The notes under the pieces: model-generated | Told to the model about the DNA's origin: nothing | Database searches by the model: none | What the model saw: only the letters and a program-made list of their open reading frames with translations | Shown: in pieces, positions 50,190-61,580 of the stretch | How the letters are laid out: the number at the start of each line of letters is the position of its first letter | How positions within the stretch are numbered: position 1 is the first letter of the stretch | Source: Ulva prolifera | Lineage: Eukaryota; Chlorophyta; Ulvophyceae; Ulvales; Ulvaceae | NCBI GenBank assembly: GCA_023078555.1 | Contig: CM041198.1 | Span: forward strand, 8,975,836 to 9,039,835 | Direction of reading: 5' to 3' | DNA length: 64,000 nt | Made by a program: the position numbers and the translations under genes

Positions 50190-50345
50190 AGATGACCCAA
50201 GTTTGACAGCAAACAAATTTACTCAGTGCATTGGACAGCCGACCTGTAGTCTGGCCGCAGCATCGCGGTGCCAAATGCATGTGATCGGCTGCACTCTGTT
50301 CAGCACAGTCTGGACACGCTTGCACCTGGGTAGCACTAGCTGCGC
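50190..50345 (+). repeat. Dispersed repeat shared with 61415-61560
   Basis: Shared blocks are GGACAGCCGACCT, then CCAAATGCATGTGATC, CTGCACTC and ACACGCTTGCACC in the same order. The other copy lies directly beyond the copia pol stop, so this may be an old LTR fragment. Confidence 0.5.
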
Positions 50346-50554
50346 ACAGATTGCGTGCTGACTGCTGCATCCACTCCGATGCGACTCCCATCAAATCACC
50401 AGCGGCAAGAGATCAAACATCACTTGTTCACCTTAAACGATGATCGAAAATCGACTTATCGCCGACATCAGCCAAACGCTTTGCTTTGGACCCCAGTTGT
50501 AGTGATCTGCGTCAGCTTCATGTCACGATGTCCTGTAGGCTGGCATTGTTGCTC

Positions 50555-50760
50555 AATCATACAGCCTCTCCACCTCCACTTGACCTGTCACGGGCGGCTG
50601 GTTAGCCCTCAGGCGGCGCACCGCGTCCGCGACCGTCGTGGAGTCATGCAAGACATCATGATGTGCACATGGCATGCGCCGCAGACCGATACGCGCCGCC
50701 TCGGCCATCCCGGCAAAGCAATCATCCCCAGCCTTTGTGCAGCTTGTCCTCATCTCCTGT
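50555..50760 (-). pseudogene. Decayed copy of the last exon of the minus-strand gene
   Basis: The minus frame matches the last exon at 52192-52540 (CTKAGDDCFAGMAEAARIGL against CAEAGDDHFAGVAEAVRAGL; DAVRRLRANQPPVT against DAVRRLRANLPPVT), then diverges and stops early. The rest of the gene is absent here, so it is probably a pseudogene fragment of the local duplication. Confidence 0.55.
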
Positions 50761-51149
50761 CAAATCGCCGGCATGAGCGGTGTCGCTGTGATCGGCGGGG
50801 TGCTGATGCCGGTGCTGGTGCTGCCAACACGGGATGCTCAATGTCTTTTGTTTGATCTGGGCTGTCCCGACAAGCAAGTACTGGCATCACAGCATGCTGC
50901 CAAGCCGGACGTCTCTGGCAGCAAAGGTCAAAGTAGACAACACAGCACTGGGCGTGTATTCGGCTTGTTCTTATCGGACATGACGTCTGGACAACTGGGA
51001 GCACAAGCTGGCGTGACTGTGGCATAGTCCACCGCGAGACTCGCGTGGTCAGAATGCTGGTACACATGCTGCAGCCGCTCACGTGATGTACATGATGCGC
51101 ATCGCACCCTTCGCGAGACACTGCCGGGCGGTGTGTGCTGCCGCGATGT

Positions 51150-51236
51150 GTGCTGCATGTGGCTGGTTGTGCAGTTCCTCTGATTGTTGCTCGCGGCGCT
51201 ACCTGCCTTCCTTGCGTTGTCCTTGTAACACAGACA
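51150..51236 (+). repeat. Dispersed repeat R1 core, copy C
   Basis: Reads GATGTGTGCTGCATGTGGCT, then GTTGCTCGCGGCGCTACC and TTGTCCTTGTAACACAGAC. Only about 90 bp of R1 is present. It lies just upstream of the plus-strand exon pair at 51310-51667. Confidence 0.65.
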
Positions 51237-51309
51237 CCCACAACGGTCAGAGGATTGCGGGGTGTGGGCTGCGCTGGTGGGCGAACGGGTCTGGAATGCT
51301 GCAGCCATG

Positions 51310-51667
51310 ACTGCCACACCTCTATAGAGGTACTTCTACACTGTGGGGCTGCTGCACCGTTGGCTGCTGCGGATGTCGCAGTGAATGAAGAAGATCCGCT
51401 CGTGATCACATGTAATGCATTGTTGGCCCATCTTGTTCGCACCCAGAGCATGGTCGACGTGGTTTTGCTGTCGTGTTACGCAGATTGCAGCTGCTGCTGT
51501 CTGAGCACCAGGTCGCGGGAGAGGCTCTTTGTTACAAGGACGCAGTTGCAGAGGCGCTGGGCTGGGGGAGCGTGTCGACCGCGCCATCGTTGGCTGAAGC
51601 GCAGCGGCACTGGGCGCCACCGACTGGGCCGTGTGCAGCGCCTGCACCAGCCAAGGGACAGAAGTAG
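51310..51667 (+). CDS. 3' exons of an unrecognised plus-strand gene
   Basis: Two phase-0 exons: one ending at 51450 (VNEEDPLVITCNALLAHLV, then RTQSM) with a GTCGAC donor, and one at 51491-51667 starting LLLSEHQVAGEALCYKDA and ending PAPAKGQK before the stop. The first exon's start is not fixed and upstream exons were not found. No domain is recognised. The gene converges on the minus-strand gene ending at 52192. Its CYKDA stretch resembles the R1 core read in one frame. Confidence 0.4.
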
Positions 51668-52191
51668 TGATGCGTCGGGCACGTGTTGACTTACCAGCTG
51701 CGTAGTCTGAGGGGTTGAAACAGTGTTGACACTGTGTGCAGCAGTGATTTGCTTTGTGGTTGGGTCGCATACTGGCGGCATGTGTGCCTCACGGCGGATC
51801 GGTAAAACGTTTTTAAGGAGTTATTTATTATTACATTTCCCGTTGAACAATCACTTGCACTCCCATGTGTACCACTGTCTGGGGCAGATGTATGTGCAGC
51901 TGATGGTCAGCCATGCAATGGCCCGAGCCTTGTACTATCTGCACATTTCGTCTTGAGCAGACGTGAGTGCAGCAAGTAACAGAGCACGCTCACGACACGT
52001 GGAGCAGCATCATAACCTCCGTTTGACTGAGCTGGTGTGATGATGGCTGCATCCACTCAACTGCGATTGCCATAAGAAAACCAGCGAAACAACATCAAAA
52101 TCATCCATTCACCTTGACTTTATGTGAACAAGGGACATACTGTCGAAATCGGCAAATGGGAAACTCTTTGAACCCTGATTCAATGTCGGCA

Positions 52192-55100
52192 TCACGTCAT
52201 CATACTCTCTGGACTGGCATCATCGCCTTCAGATGCATCCTTTTCATCTACACATGACCTGCCGGGGGAACCACTGCTCACGTCTTCAACGCACTGCAGC
52301 TGCTGCTCGAACATGTCCAGGTCGCGGCGGCAGCCCTCGAGCACTTCGAAAGCCGTCACGGGCGGCAGGTTGGCCCTCAGGCGGCGCACCGCGTCCGCGC
52401 CGGTCGAGGCGTCATGCACGATATCACATGGCACGCGCCGCAGCCCTGCACGGACTGCCTCAGCCACCCCGGCGAAGTGATCATCCCCGGCCTCTGCGCA
52501 GCTTCTCCTCAGCTCCTGCAAATTGACGGCATAATTCCGCTGTGGTGTCGCTGTGACCGGCACACCCCGCGGAATGCTGGTGTTGGTGCCGGCGCTGTCA
52601 AGATGTGACGTCCAATCTGTTCTTGTGTTATGGGTCGGTATCTGCAGATCTGTCTAGGCGAGTGCACAGTCGCATTGCAGCACGCTGTCAAAGCGCCGGC
52701 AGCAAAGAGTTGAAACATGACTCGGGCATTCCAAACGTGTTTCTGACGCCAGACACAGCTCCGCGCTGCGTGCTGCGCATGCTGTGAGCAAGGGGGCGCA
52801 CCTGGTACAGCTGGCTCATCTTGTGCTTCGCGCGGCCGGCCAGAATGCATGGGAACATCGTGACCGCCTCCCCGAGGCCGGCCTGCACAATCGCCACCGA
52901 GTCGTTGCACACGCCGAGGTACCTGCACCCCAGCCACACACCGTCAAGGCACCCGCGACACGCTCCGCGGCGGCGCCCGCCTGCACGCGCCTCATCTGCT
53001 GGCATTCCATCCACCAGCCACAGTGATACGTGCAGGTTGCCGCGCCACGCAGCAGGCGGACGCGGCCGCGTGCACCCGCTTCGTTCGCGACCAGCGTGCA
53101 GGGCCCACCAATGCGATGCACGGTGGCTGAGCGGCCTGTGGGGGCGGCTGGCGGTGTGGCGCGTGCACGTGCCGAGAGGCACTCAGGCGTGGCCAAGGGT
53201 CTGCGTGACTGTGAGACAAGCTGCGGCGGCCTCGCCAGTGCCGCGTGGCCGATCGTGCAGCCCAGGGTGGACATGGATGCCGCTGCCCTTCACGTGTGCG
53301 GCTGCGGCACACGCGGGGCGGCAGTGCCAGGACTTCGTTTGCGCGGCAGGGTTGCGTCCGAGGTGATGACGCCGGTCAGGTGCGCACCCGTAGCCACCTG
53401 CACGCACAGAACAGCACTCAGGCAGGCCCTGGAACCCCGCCACCCACCGCTGTGCCCCAGGGATCCTGGGTGTGACGTTTTGTATTGAGACCGGCTCCAG
53501 TTTGAGCGCAGCACTGGGGGCAGATGCGGACCGCTGGGGAGGCTGAGGACGTCGGCGGCGCGGTTCGTGACGCATGCCACCGCCGCCGCTGTGTCCGCGG
53601 CCGCCGCGTAGTCGCCGGGTGTCTGCCACGCAGTGTGCTGCACCTCGGCCTGCGGGCTGTTGGCCCACGGCTGCTGCGGGTCCCGCCCTGCATGCTCGGC
53701 AGATGTGCGCAAACCGCCACGGCTCCATCGAACAGCATGCGGCTGTTGCGCCCCAGGCCTCCGCCCACGCGGCTGGGTCAACGTGAGGACGGCGGACCAG
53801 AGGTCGGGTTGCCACGGGGAATGTGCCAGGGGCTGCTTCGGGCATCAGAGCTGTGCACACGCTGTTGGGCCGGACGATGTGGCACCAGCCGAGAATTGAC
53901 AGCAACCACTTCCAGGCACTCGCATGGTGCATATCAGGCTGCAGAGACACGGGAACGGTCCGACCCAGGGTGGGAAGGCGCGCCACTGTAGACGGCAGCA
54001 GACCTGATTCCCCTGTTCCGCTTTTACTTGATCGCAAACCAATAATTCACTACTCCGGGCTCCCAACAAGGATGCATCTGACTCACTACATTCAAAGGTC
54101 CTCTGATGTTGGGAGTGTTCCACCATCACAGGAGTGCTCAGTGCAGCCGCAGAGCGTGTCGGTGGAGTTCCAAGGGTGGCATAGGTGTGCCGGCGGGGCA
54201 GCGCGCAGGGCGCACCGGCATGCCACGCAGTCGTGCCGTCGATGCTCATGTAGAAGAAGATGCGGAAGGAGAAGCTGCCGGGGCACCGGACGCGCAGCGC
54301 CACCTCAGCGTGGCTCATCAGCGTCGCGATGTCCGCCGTGCCGGAGCTCGCCGCGACGCCCTCCAGCAGCGTCAGCCCCGTGCGCATCGGCACCACAAAC
54401 GGCACCTGCGCACATGCATGTGTGTGTCGCTGTAGCCCCGGCGTGCCCAGCATTGAGATGCTGGCGAACCGGCACCAGCACCGGTCGCCGGGGGCTGCCG
54501 TCATGAACCACAAGTGCGATTCACAGCTGGCTGGGGGCAGTAGCATGCATTTGCGCCATGCTTGGTGGAGCTGCAGATCATTTGTCACCAACTGCCCGCT
54601 GACACGCTGTGGGCGTGGCCGGCATGTGTCTGCAGTCGCTCTGCGGAATACCCAGGGGAGACTGCATGTGGCCCGCCGAAACGGCCCTCAGGCACACGCG
54701 GCCGACCGGCATGTGACGGTCTGGCGGCAGCTGAGAATGGGAGCCGCATGGTGATGTGCCCGGGGGGCGTAGTGGCCCGGGGGGACAAGGCATGCAAGTG
54801 GGCGTTCCCAGTGCGCACCTGCAGCCACTCTCCGTCTTGTTGCACAGCCATGCCTGCACACACCGCCCACCTTCACCACGGCAGGCAGATTCGACTCAGC
54901 GGGCGGGCTGCAGGAGGCGGGACGGTGCACCGCGGTGGCGGCACCTGCATGCACCCCCGCCCACCGCTGCAGCCACAGGTGGCTGTGGCCAGCGCTCAGA
55001 CATCTTGCTGCAGGAGGTACAACAGTGGTCGCACTCAGGAGTGCACCTCAGCTCCACAGCCCACCCAACATTGCGGCTGGCGAGGCTGCTGCATTTTTGC

Positions 55101-57260
55101 CTCGTCTCGAGCGCTCATATGCAGATCTGCCAGATGCAAGCGGCTTGTCTCTGCAATTTGTTCAAGCGCTTGCGATTCAGGTGGTTGCAAGCTGACACAA
55201 CACGGTCACCCCTCACCACAGCATCCACCGATCACACGAATAAAAATTCTCGAGGCAGGTCTGTGGTATATCTGCGATGCCACGAATCTGTTACATGCCA
55301 GGGATTCGTAGTAAACTTGGCACATCATGCCGGTGCCGCAGTTCCACCTGGCCACCAGCACCGGCACCCTGTGTGTCCCACACGCACACGTGCTCAAGCT
55401 TCTCTGGGGAGCCATGCCTCTGCTGAAGCCGGTCACCCGCGACACCGTCTGCATGTAGACGTCCGCGCCGCTCTCGCCGCACAGCGCGCGCAGCAGGCCG
55501 CCGGGGGTGGCGATCTCCGACGCGCCGGCCGCGAGGCGCACCGTCGTGCGTCGCCCCTGCCACCCGGCGGGCCGCCACGTGTCCGGCAGCACGTTGGCGC
55601 TGAGGCGGTTGAGCAGCAGCGCAAACACCTGCCCGCACTTGTCCTGCAGCGCAGCCAGAGCTGCGTCGTTCGGGGCGGTTACACAAGACACAGCCGTGCA
55701 GCTGTGCGAGGTCGCTGTGCTCATGCTGGGAGTGATTGCAGAGGAGTGCACGGATCTTAACAGAAGGTAGCAGAAGAATCTGTCTGGGATGCTGCGTGAC
55801 ACAGGGATCAATAGCAGCATGAAATGTAGGACAGAAGCAGGCAGAACGATGGGCGGGGGGCTAGGCCCGCACCTGCCGCACACCTCATCAAGCGCACGTA
55901 CATGCTTTGAAGAGTAAGTTCAGCCCAGACATCATGAGAGCATGCCACAAAGGCGGCATGCAGCCCCCCAACGTGCACAACAACATCTGCCTCAATACCA
56001 ACAAACATGGCGCAGCGACCCGGCCGCAGTACTCGAGGCCGTCCCATGCACACCTGGAATTCGTTCGTTGTCCACGGGAGCCCCACATGCGCAAATGACA
56101 GCCGCGGCAGCCAGGGGAGGCCCCCGGGGTCGGGCACGCGGCCGACCGCGGCGTCGGCGTCGAGCCCAGCCAGCAGCGGCGGCAGCGCCTCTGCCAGCAC
56201 GACCGCGTCCGGCATCGCCTCCAGGCCCTGCAGCAGCTGCCCCTGGCCGACAAACTCCAGCATGCACGTCTCGCGGGGCCCTCCGGCGGTCTGCGAGGCG
56301 ACCACGTGCACGAGCTCGCCTGCAAGAGCGTCGCATCAGCGGCGCATGTGTGCGGGCCAGCAGGCAGGCGAGGGCACAATACGCCGCAACGGGGAAGTGA
56401 AGCCTTCTCTCTCCGCAGTATAGCCACGGAGGGGAGGTAGGATGCGCAGATGTGCAGGTGTCCAGGTGTGCAGTGGGCTGGACTGATGCCGGCTGTCATG
56501 GGCAGGGCTGCAGGGCGTGAGACTTCAGACACAGCCTGGACATGCTGTTCTGAGCAGTCACATCGTGTGCTGCTGTAATTTTTAACATCGATTATGCCAA
56601 TGTCCTGGGTATGCTGTGGCTATAATTCGTCCTCTATGCACACGTACTGGAGATTGGATGGGTTTGCAGACGAGGTTGTGGAGTGCTCGGCCGGCAAGAA
56701 ACGGACGCTGCCGAATCAGGTATCAGGTATCAGGTGGGGCTGCAGCCTTACTGAACGGAGCATGGGGCCGCACTGACAGAGTACAGCTGCAGAGGGCTTA
56801 TGGCGTCTCGGAGGAGGAGGTTGACGAGGAAGGAGCCCCCAACTGCGGACAGTGGGTCCTCCGAGCGGCCTCTTGTTGGGGCGGCCCTGCCGAGGATGGA
56901 GGTCAAGGGCAGCAGCAGGGGCAGGCGCATGTGCATGAGCAGCGTGCGCACGGCCTTGGGCCAGTTGAAGTCTCCGGGGATGGACAGGGCAGACACGTAG
57001 TCTGAGGCGCTGACCACCTTGCAGCTGTTGAAGGGTGGGAGGCTGCAGTTGGGCTGGTGTAAATTCATCCACCTGTACAAGGCGCTCCTGGTTGGGCTGC
57101 ACCTGAAGAAGGACGCTTTGGGAGAGCTGGCTATGTGATTTGATATCGAGTGCATCGCAACAGAGGTGATGATGGCTGGTTCCAGGGGAAGTGTTGGTGA
57201 CCATGCCATTCGTGCTGCACGGAGAACGCTCATGTCTAGTGTTTCAGTTAGTTGTGAGGC
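52192..57260 (-). CDS. Large multi-exon gene, family not recognised
   Basis: On the minus strand these exons join in phase: 56319-56054 (LVHVVASQTAGGPRETCM), 55643-55437 (DKCGQVFALLLNRLSANVL), 54405-54216 (VPFVVPMRTGLTLLEGVA; FSFRIFFYMSIDGTTAW), 53687-53532, an exon at about 53391-53306 whose frame is undecided, an exon ending at 53030 (HRIGGPCTLVANEAG), 52922-52802 (YLGVCNDSVAIVQAGLG) and the last from about 52540 to the stop at 52192 (ELRRSCAEAGDDHFAGVAEA; coiled acidic tail). Further upstream, 57130-56760 holds another open exon (SALSIPGDFNWPKAVRTLL, MRLPLLLPL). It resembles the segment before the membrane helices of large algal surface proteins, and may be part of this gene or a separate one. 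I cannot name a function. Confidence 0.5.
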
Positions 57261-57576
57261 GTGGCTTGACATGTACTATTTGCCTGGACCCTCATGGCAT
57301 GCCTGGCAAACAACAGCTTGCCGACCACGCCACGTGTTGCACCACATCCAAAGCCAGATGCCTTTTTCATAAGTAGATGACTGTCAGGGCGAGTCAGGTG
57401 CGCTGCGGCCCAGTGATTGCATGGGTGTGGAATGCTCCATCAGTTGTCGAGCTGCCTGATGCAGCAGTCTACACGCAGGCACGGAGCTGTTCCTCTGATA
57501 TGGAGAATACGGAAGGATGTCAAGCAGCAACTTATGAGTGCAGGTCTTCATTATGGGCTGTCACGAAGACGGTGTA

Positions 57577-57984
57577 CTAATGTTTACATTCTGACCTGAC
57601 ATTGTCCCCACAGTTGATCAAGTTGATCATGAAGGATTCGAACAGATTGGGCACCACGGTCACGATGCTATCATGTTCACGGCAAAAAGAACTATACAGA
57701 TCATCAATTATGCTTACTTGGCCGTGCAGTGCACAATCGATGCGTTCATACGTCACAAGCACACACCAGATCACGTTCAGCCCTGGGCTCGGGGATTGCG
57801 TGCCGCATGACAAATGCGGCACGACATTGGAGATCTCCAGCCGAACAACATCTTTCTTCAAGCGCCGAATGTACTGCCACCAGAACGTTACCCCGCCAGC
57901 GACGAAGGAAGCAGTTGTTAAGCTCACGGCAGTGATCACCCGCACAGCAAATGGGTTCCACACGATCACAACAGGCCAGATCAT
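57577..57984 (-). CDS. Possible exon with a membrane helix, minus strand
   Basis: The minus frame has a hydrophobic segment (VSLTTASFVAGGVTFWW) followed by basic residues (YIRRLKKD), typical of a membrane helix with its cytosolic flank. A GTCAGA donor lies near 57587. It could be a 5' exon of the gene at 52192-57260. No start or partner junction is established. Confidence 0.3.
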   Translation of the reverse strand: MIWPVVIVWNPFAVRVITAVSLTTASFVAGGVTFWWQYIRRLKKDVVRLEISNVVPHLSCGTQSPSPGLNVIWCVLVTYERIDCALHGQVSIIDDLYSSFCREHDSIVTVVPNLFESFMINLINCGDNVRSECKH

Positions 57985-58192
57985 GTCAACAGCTACCTAG
58001 TCCATCTAACTTCACGTATATGTCCGTGCAGCATCAATTTGATCTGTTGCAGAGCATCATGACCGTCACACATGATCTCTCCGACACAAATGTCGCGAAC
58101 GCTTTCAGAAAGAGCACATGGTTCTGACGAGGAACACAGTCAGAAGCCAACCGGCTGACTGCACACGAATAGAGGCTGCCGCAGCGTCACGA

Positions 58193-58232
58193 TTTTTGGG
58201 GCAGCAGGACCAATTTTTGGGGCAGCAGGGCT
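58193..58232. repeat. Two tandem copies of about 21 bp
   Basis: ATTTTTGGGGCAGCAGG occurs twice in direct tandem. The surrounding 58.0-58.5 kb shows no supported gene. Confidence 0.8.
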
Positions 58233-58555
58233 TGAAGCACGACCGAACCGGCAAGCGCATCAGCTGATGGTCTCGTGTTAGCGTAATGGCGCATGCGCAA
58301 TGAGCCCCGGTGCTCGACATGCATTCTGCTGGGTATCTCCACACCAGCAAATGCTGCCGCGAACTTTTGTAAACCGAAACCTCCCATATGCATACGCCTG
58401 TAATCAGTGTTCCAGCTCGACTCAAGTCTAAGGGACATTGCACGCTGTGATGGCTGCGTACTAGAGCCTTGCCAATGGCTTGCATATGCCCGGGGGGGGG
58501 GGACAGATGCCTCAAACCGAGTTTTGGCCTCACTCGCAGAATCCACCCCGCACTG

Positions 58556-58940
58556 CCAGTAATGAGCAGGGAGGGCTGGAGTTTTGGGGGCGGGGGTCTG
58601 GGTATACGTGTGCATGAGGGGGGGTTTTGGGTGTGGGGGTCTGGTGACGGATGGGGTGGGTTTCGCTGGGGGAGGCTGGGGCTTCCCCGAGGTTGTTATG
58701 GATGTCTGTGCACATGGATGTCTGTGTACAGCACCCTATCACAGCATGACAGACACATACCGGAATTTGCTGATGTGTGCTGCGTGTACATGTGGCTGCT
58801 TGCGTGGTGTGCGGTTGCTTTGGTTATTGCTCGCGGTGCTACCTGCCTTGCCTGCTTTGTCCTTGTAACACATACCGGAATCGCACCTGCACTCCCACTC
58901 ACCCAAGCAGTCCCACACCCACACTCTCGCCGTTTCCCTG
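58556..58940 (+). repeat. Dispersed repeat R1, copy D
   Basis: This copy has the G-rich block (GGTCTGGGTATACGTGTGC, GGGGGAGGCTGGGGCTTCC) and the core TTGCTCGCGGTGCTACC, then TTTGTCCTTGTAACACA. A 13-bp direct repeat, CACATACCGGAAT, flanks the 110-bp core segment (about 58745 and 58867), like a target-site duplication around the core alone. Confidence 0.65.
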
Positions 58941-59460
58941 GGGGTGCACCGCTCATGCCCAGGGGTGCACCGCTGTACCAAAAACATATGTACTAGTATA
59001 TACACTACAGCCCTGGCACATGAGCATTTCAGCCTGTGATGTCAAAGTCAAACGTGAAGACAAGGAACTCATTTAAAACCACGAAACGTAAGAACGGCGT
59101 TGAAATGCAACTCTTATCAGCTGATCCAGAGACTTCCAGACTTGACCGGGCAAGTGATCGTGAAGCGCTCGCGCTTGTCATCACCTTGGCTAGTTCTGCT
59201 CGGACTCCCCATGGAAGTATTGCAGGCTGCCATATCGTACAAGTCTTACACACCTTGGCAGCATCCTTTTTGCTCACTCACGAAAGAGCATGCATGTTAG
59301 CTGCACCACGCGACCGGCACAATTGCAAAGCCGATGCACACATGCACCTACGGCTGTGGTATATGGTGTGACCTCCTAGATGTACACTTGTGCGCCCGTA
59401 TCTCCCGGCCGCACATGCCGAGTGTGCATTGTTCAGCAGTGCAGTGCATCATGTTTGACA

Positions 59461-60612
59461 TCACATATCGATGTCTAACTTGCTTGTGCAATTCTTGAGA
59501 GCTTCGCGAAGATCTGGCTTCCCATGCAGCAGGCTATGCTTTGCAGCTGCCACCTTTTTCTGCAAGAGAGACCTGTCCGTGCCGCCCGACTGCATCATCA
59601 CCAGTGCCACCAGGTCTAGAAACCCGAAAGCCCTGGGGTCTGCGTCTTCCGCCTGCAGAACAACAAAAAGCAGTGCACCATGGTGCAGGTTGAGCGCCAA
59701 CAGCAGTGGCAGCTGATACACCTTTGTCCAAGCGGGAATCGCTGCAGCGACCATCAACCCCAGCAACTCTTGCAATTGTGTGCGACGTGCAGCATTGATT
59801 TTATCAATGGGCATATCAGGTGCCCAAGGTCCATATGCGCATGACGCACCGTATGATGTAATAACAGACAAAAGGATTGTTCAACCGCGGCTGAGACGTG
59901 CCAGTGGGAAATCTGTCCGAACAAGATCTTCCCTCTACTCTAGAGTGCCGAAGATCTAGAGATACACATCCAAATCGGCATACAGGTGCGAAGATGCAGC
60001 GAGGATGAGAGACATTACCGCCTTCCAGCAGCTGACACGTGCTGTCAAAATGTCCACAGCTGCGGCGCCGTCCGAGTCAATGTCCTTGTCCAGTGTCAGC
60101 CACAGAGCTACACGCCACTTGTTTATTGCCTTGTGCATGCTGCCCCGGTCCCTGATGACCGGGTCGGAGAAGCTTGATACAAAGTGCCGGTCAGCCTCAG
60201 CCTTGAGCTGCTTGCTAGCGCCCACTCCATGCTCAGCCAGCGCCGCCTCAGCGGCCGCCTTGCAGCCTGCCTCCCTCTGTGCACCAAACGCATGCTCGAT
60301 CCAGACATCATACGCCTTGGCTAGCTCTTCGGCCATCTGCTTCACCCCAGTCTTGACAGCAGCCTTCACTCGGGCTTCAGGATTCGGCCGACGGCCTTTC
60401 TGCTTCACGGCAGAGGCCTGCAGAGCATGCGATGAATCTGCATGCATGGCGCTCGGCCCACAGTGGCGCCAGCTGATCATCTCATGACAGAGCCGAGCTG
60501 CTGATATCATGACGGTAAACACCCGGCATCGCTGCCAGCTTTTGGCGCAAAACAGTGTGCGCAGAGAGTGTAGACTGCTTGATGCCCATGCAGACTTGCT
60601 GCATTGCGGCAT
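59461..60612 (-). CDS. Two consecutive unknown ORFs, possibly one gene
   Basis: The minus ORF 60612-59956 (218 codons; contains AKAYDVWIEHAFGAQREAG, SFSDPVIRDRGSMHKAINKW) is followed after 84 bp by 59871-59461 (136 codons; LLGLMVAAAIPAWTKVYQLP). The GC is lower and the residue mix less biased than in neighbouring noise ORFs, so coding is plausible. There is no recognisable domain. The setting between repeats and a copia element suggests transposon cargo, but that is a guess. Confidence 0.35.
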
Positions 60613-61151
60613 CGAGGCTTGGCATCATGGTGCCCATGGTGCAGTTGGGTATGGCAACTTCATTGCCTAGGCAGCTGCCGCTTCAGGCCGTTAACAAATG
60701 AATTATGAATTCATAGCGATGTGTTTGAGGCGTCCACGGTGGATGCGTGGGGCAGCAGGCAATTTCACATAAGCAAACGCATTCAAAGGTGCACATGGCG
60801 GTGCACAAGTTGATGATCAGGCTTGGTACTAGACGTCTATTGCATGCTACTCTTTCAGTGGCACATGTATACATGTATACATGTACAACTTCAGCACATC
60901 CTCCCTATATATGATGCCATCATCACAGTGTGAGGCAATGTGGATGCAATGGTATACGGACTGAGGCTGTATCGCAACAGATCTAGAGATAGTAGACCAA
61001 TTGTTAACTCAGTCCCAGATCGCACTGCGTAGTGTTGGCACCTTGAGGACGTCACGGGTCAGCTCTTCCACCAGCTCCATGTCATCTCCCGCCTCAAAGC
61101 TGCCCTGCAGCACTCGCCAGGTGAGTGTGCTGACAGAGGCAAGCATCGGTT

Positions 61152-61322
61152 GGTGTGGCAATATGAGCTCTGTTAGCTGCTATGATCACTAGTCATACAG
61201 TACAGACTCCTGTCAATTGCCAGTCAAAGAACTTACAGAATGACTATGCCGTGTGTCTCACCTGTGGCAATATGAGCTCTGTTAGCTGCTATGATCACTA
61301 GTCATACAGTACAGACTCCTGC
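61152..61322. repeat. Direct repeat of about 58 bp
   Basis: TGGCAATATGAGCTCTGTTA followed by GCTGCTATGATCACTAGTCA and TACAGTACAGACTCCTG occurs at about 61154-61211 and again at about 61265-61321. A second shared block, CCTGTCAATTGCCAGTCAAA, occurs at 61210 and 61400. This lies beyond the copia pol stop and may be LTR or downstream flank. Confidence 0.85.
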
Positions 61323-61414
61323 ACCACGTAGTACGCTCAGCACACTGTTCTCTGCTGTAGTCAGTAGACAGACACACACAAACAGTAAAGCATTCTCACC
61401 TGTCAATTGCCAGT

Positions 61415-61560
61415 CAAAGATGACCTGGAATTGACAGCTACGTCCTATATTCTGTGCACTGGACAGCCGACCTACGGTCTGCCCGCAGACTCACAGCCAA
61501 ATGCATGTGATCTGCTGCACTCGCGTTATCACAGCTACGACACGCTTGCACCAGGGGAGC
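61415..61560 (+). repeat. Candidate LTR-derived repeat next to copia pol
   Basis: Homologous to 50190-50345 and sited directly beyond the pol stop codon, where the 3' LTR would begin. LTR ends (TG...CA) and a polypurine tract were not clearly identified. Confidence 0.35.
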
Positions 61561-61580
61561 TCTGCTTCCCACACACCCCC

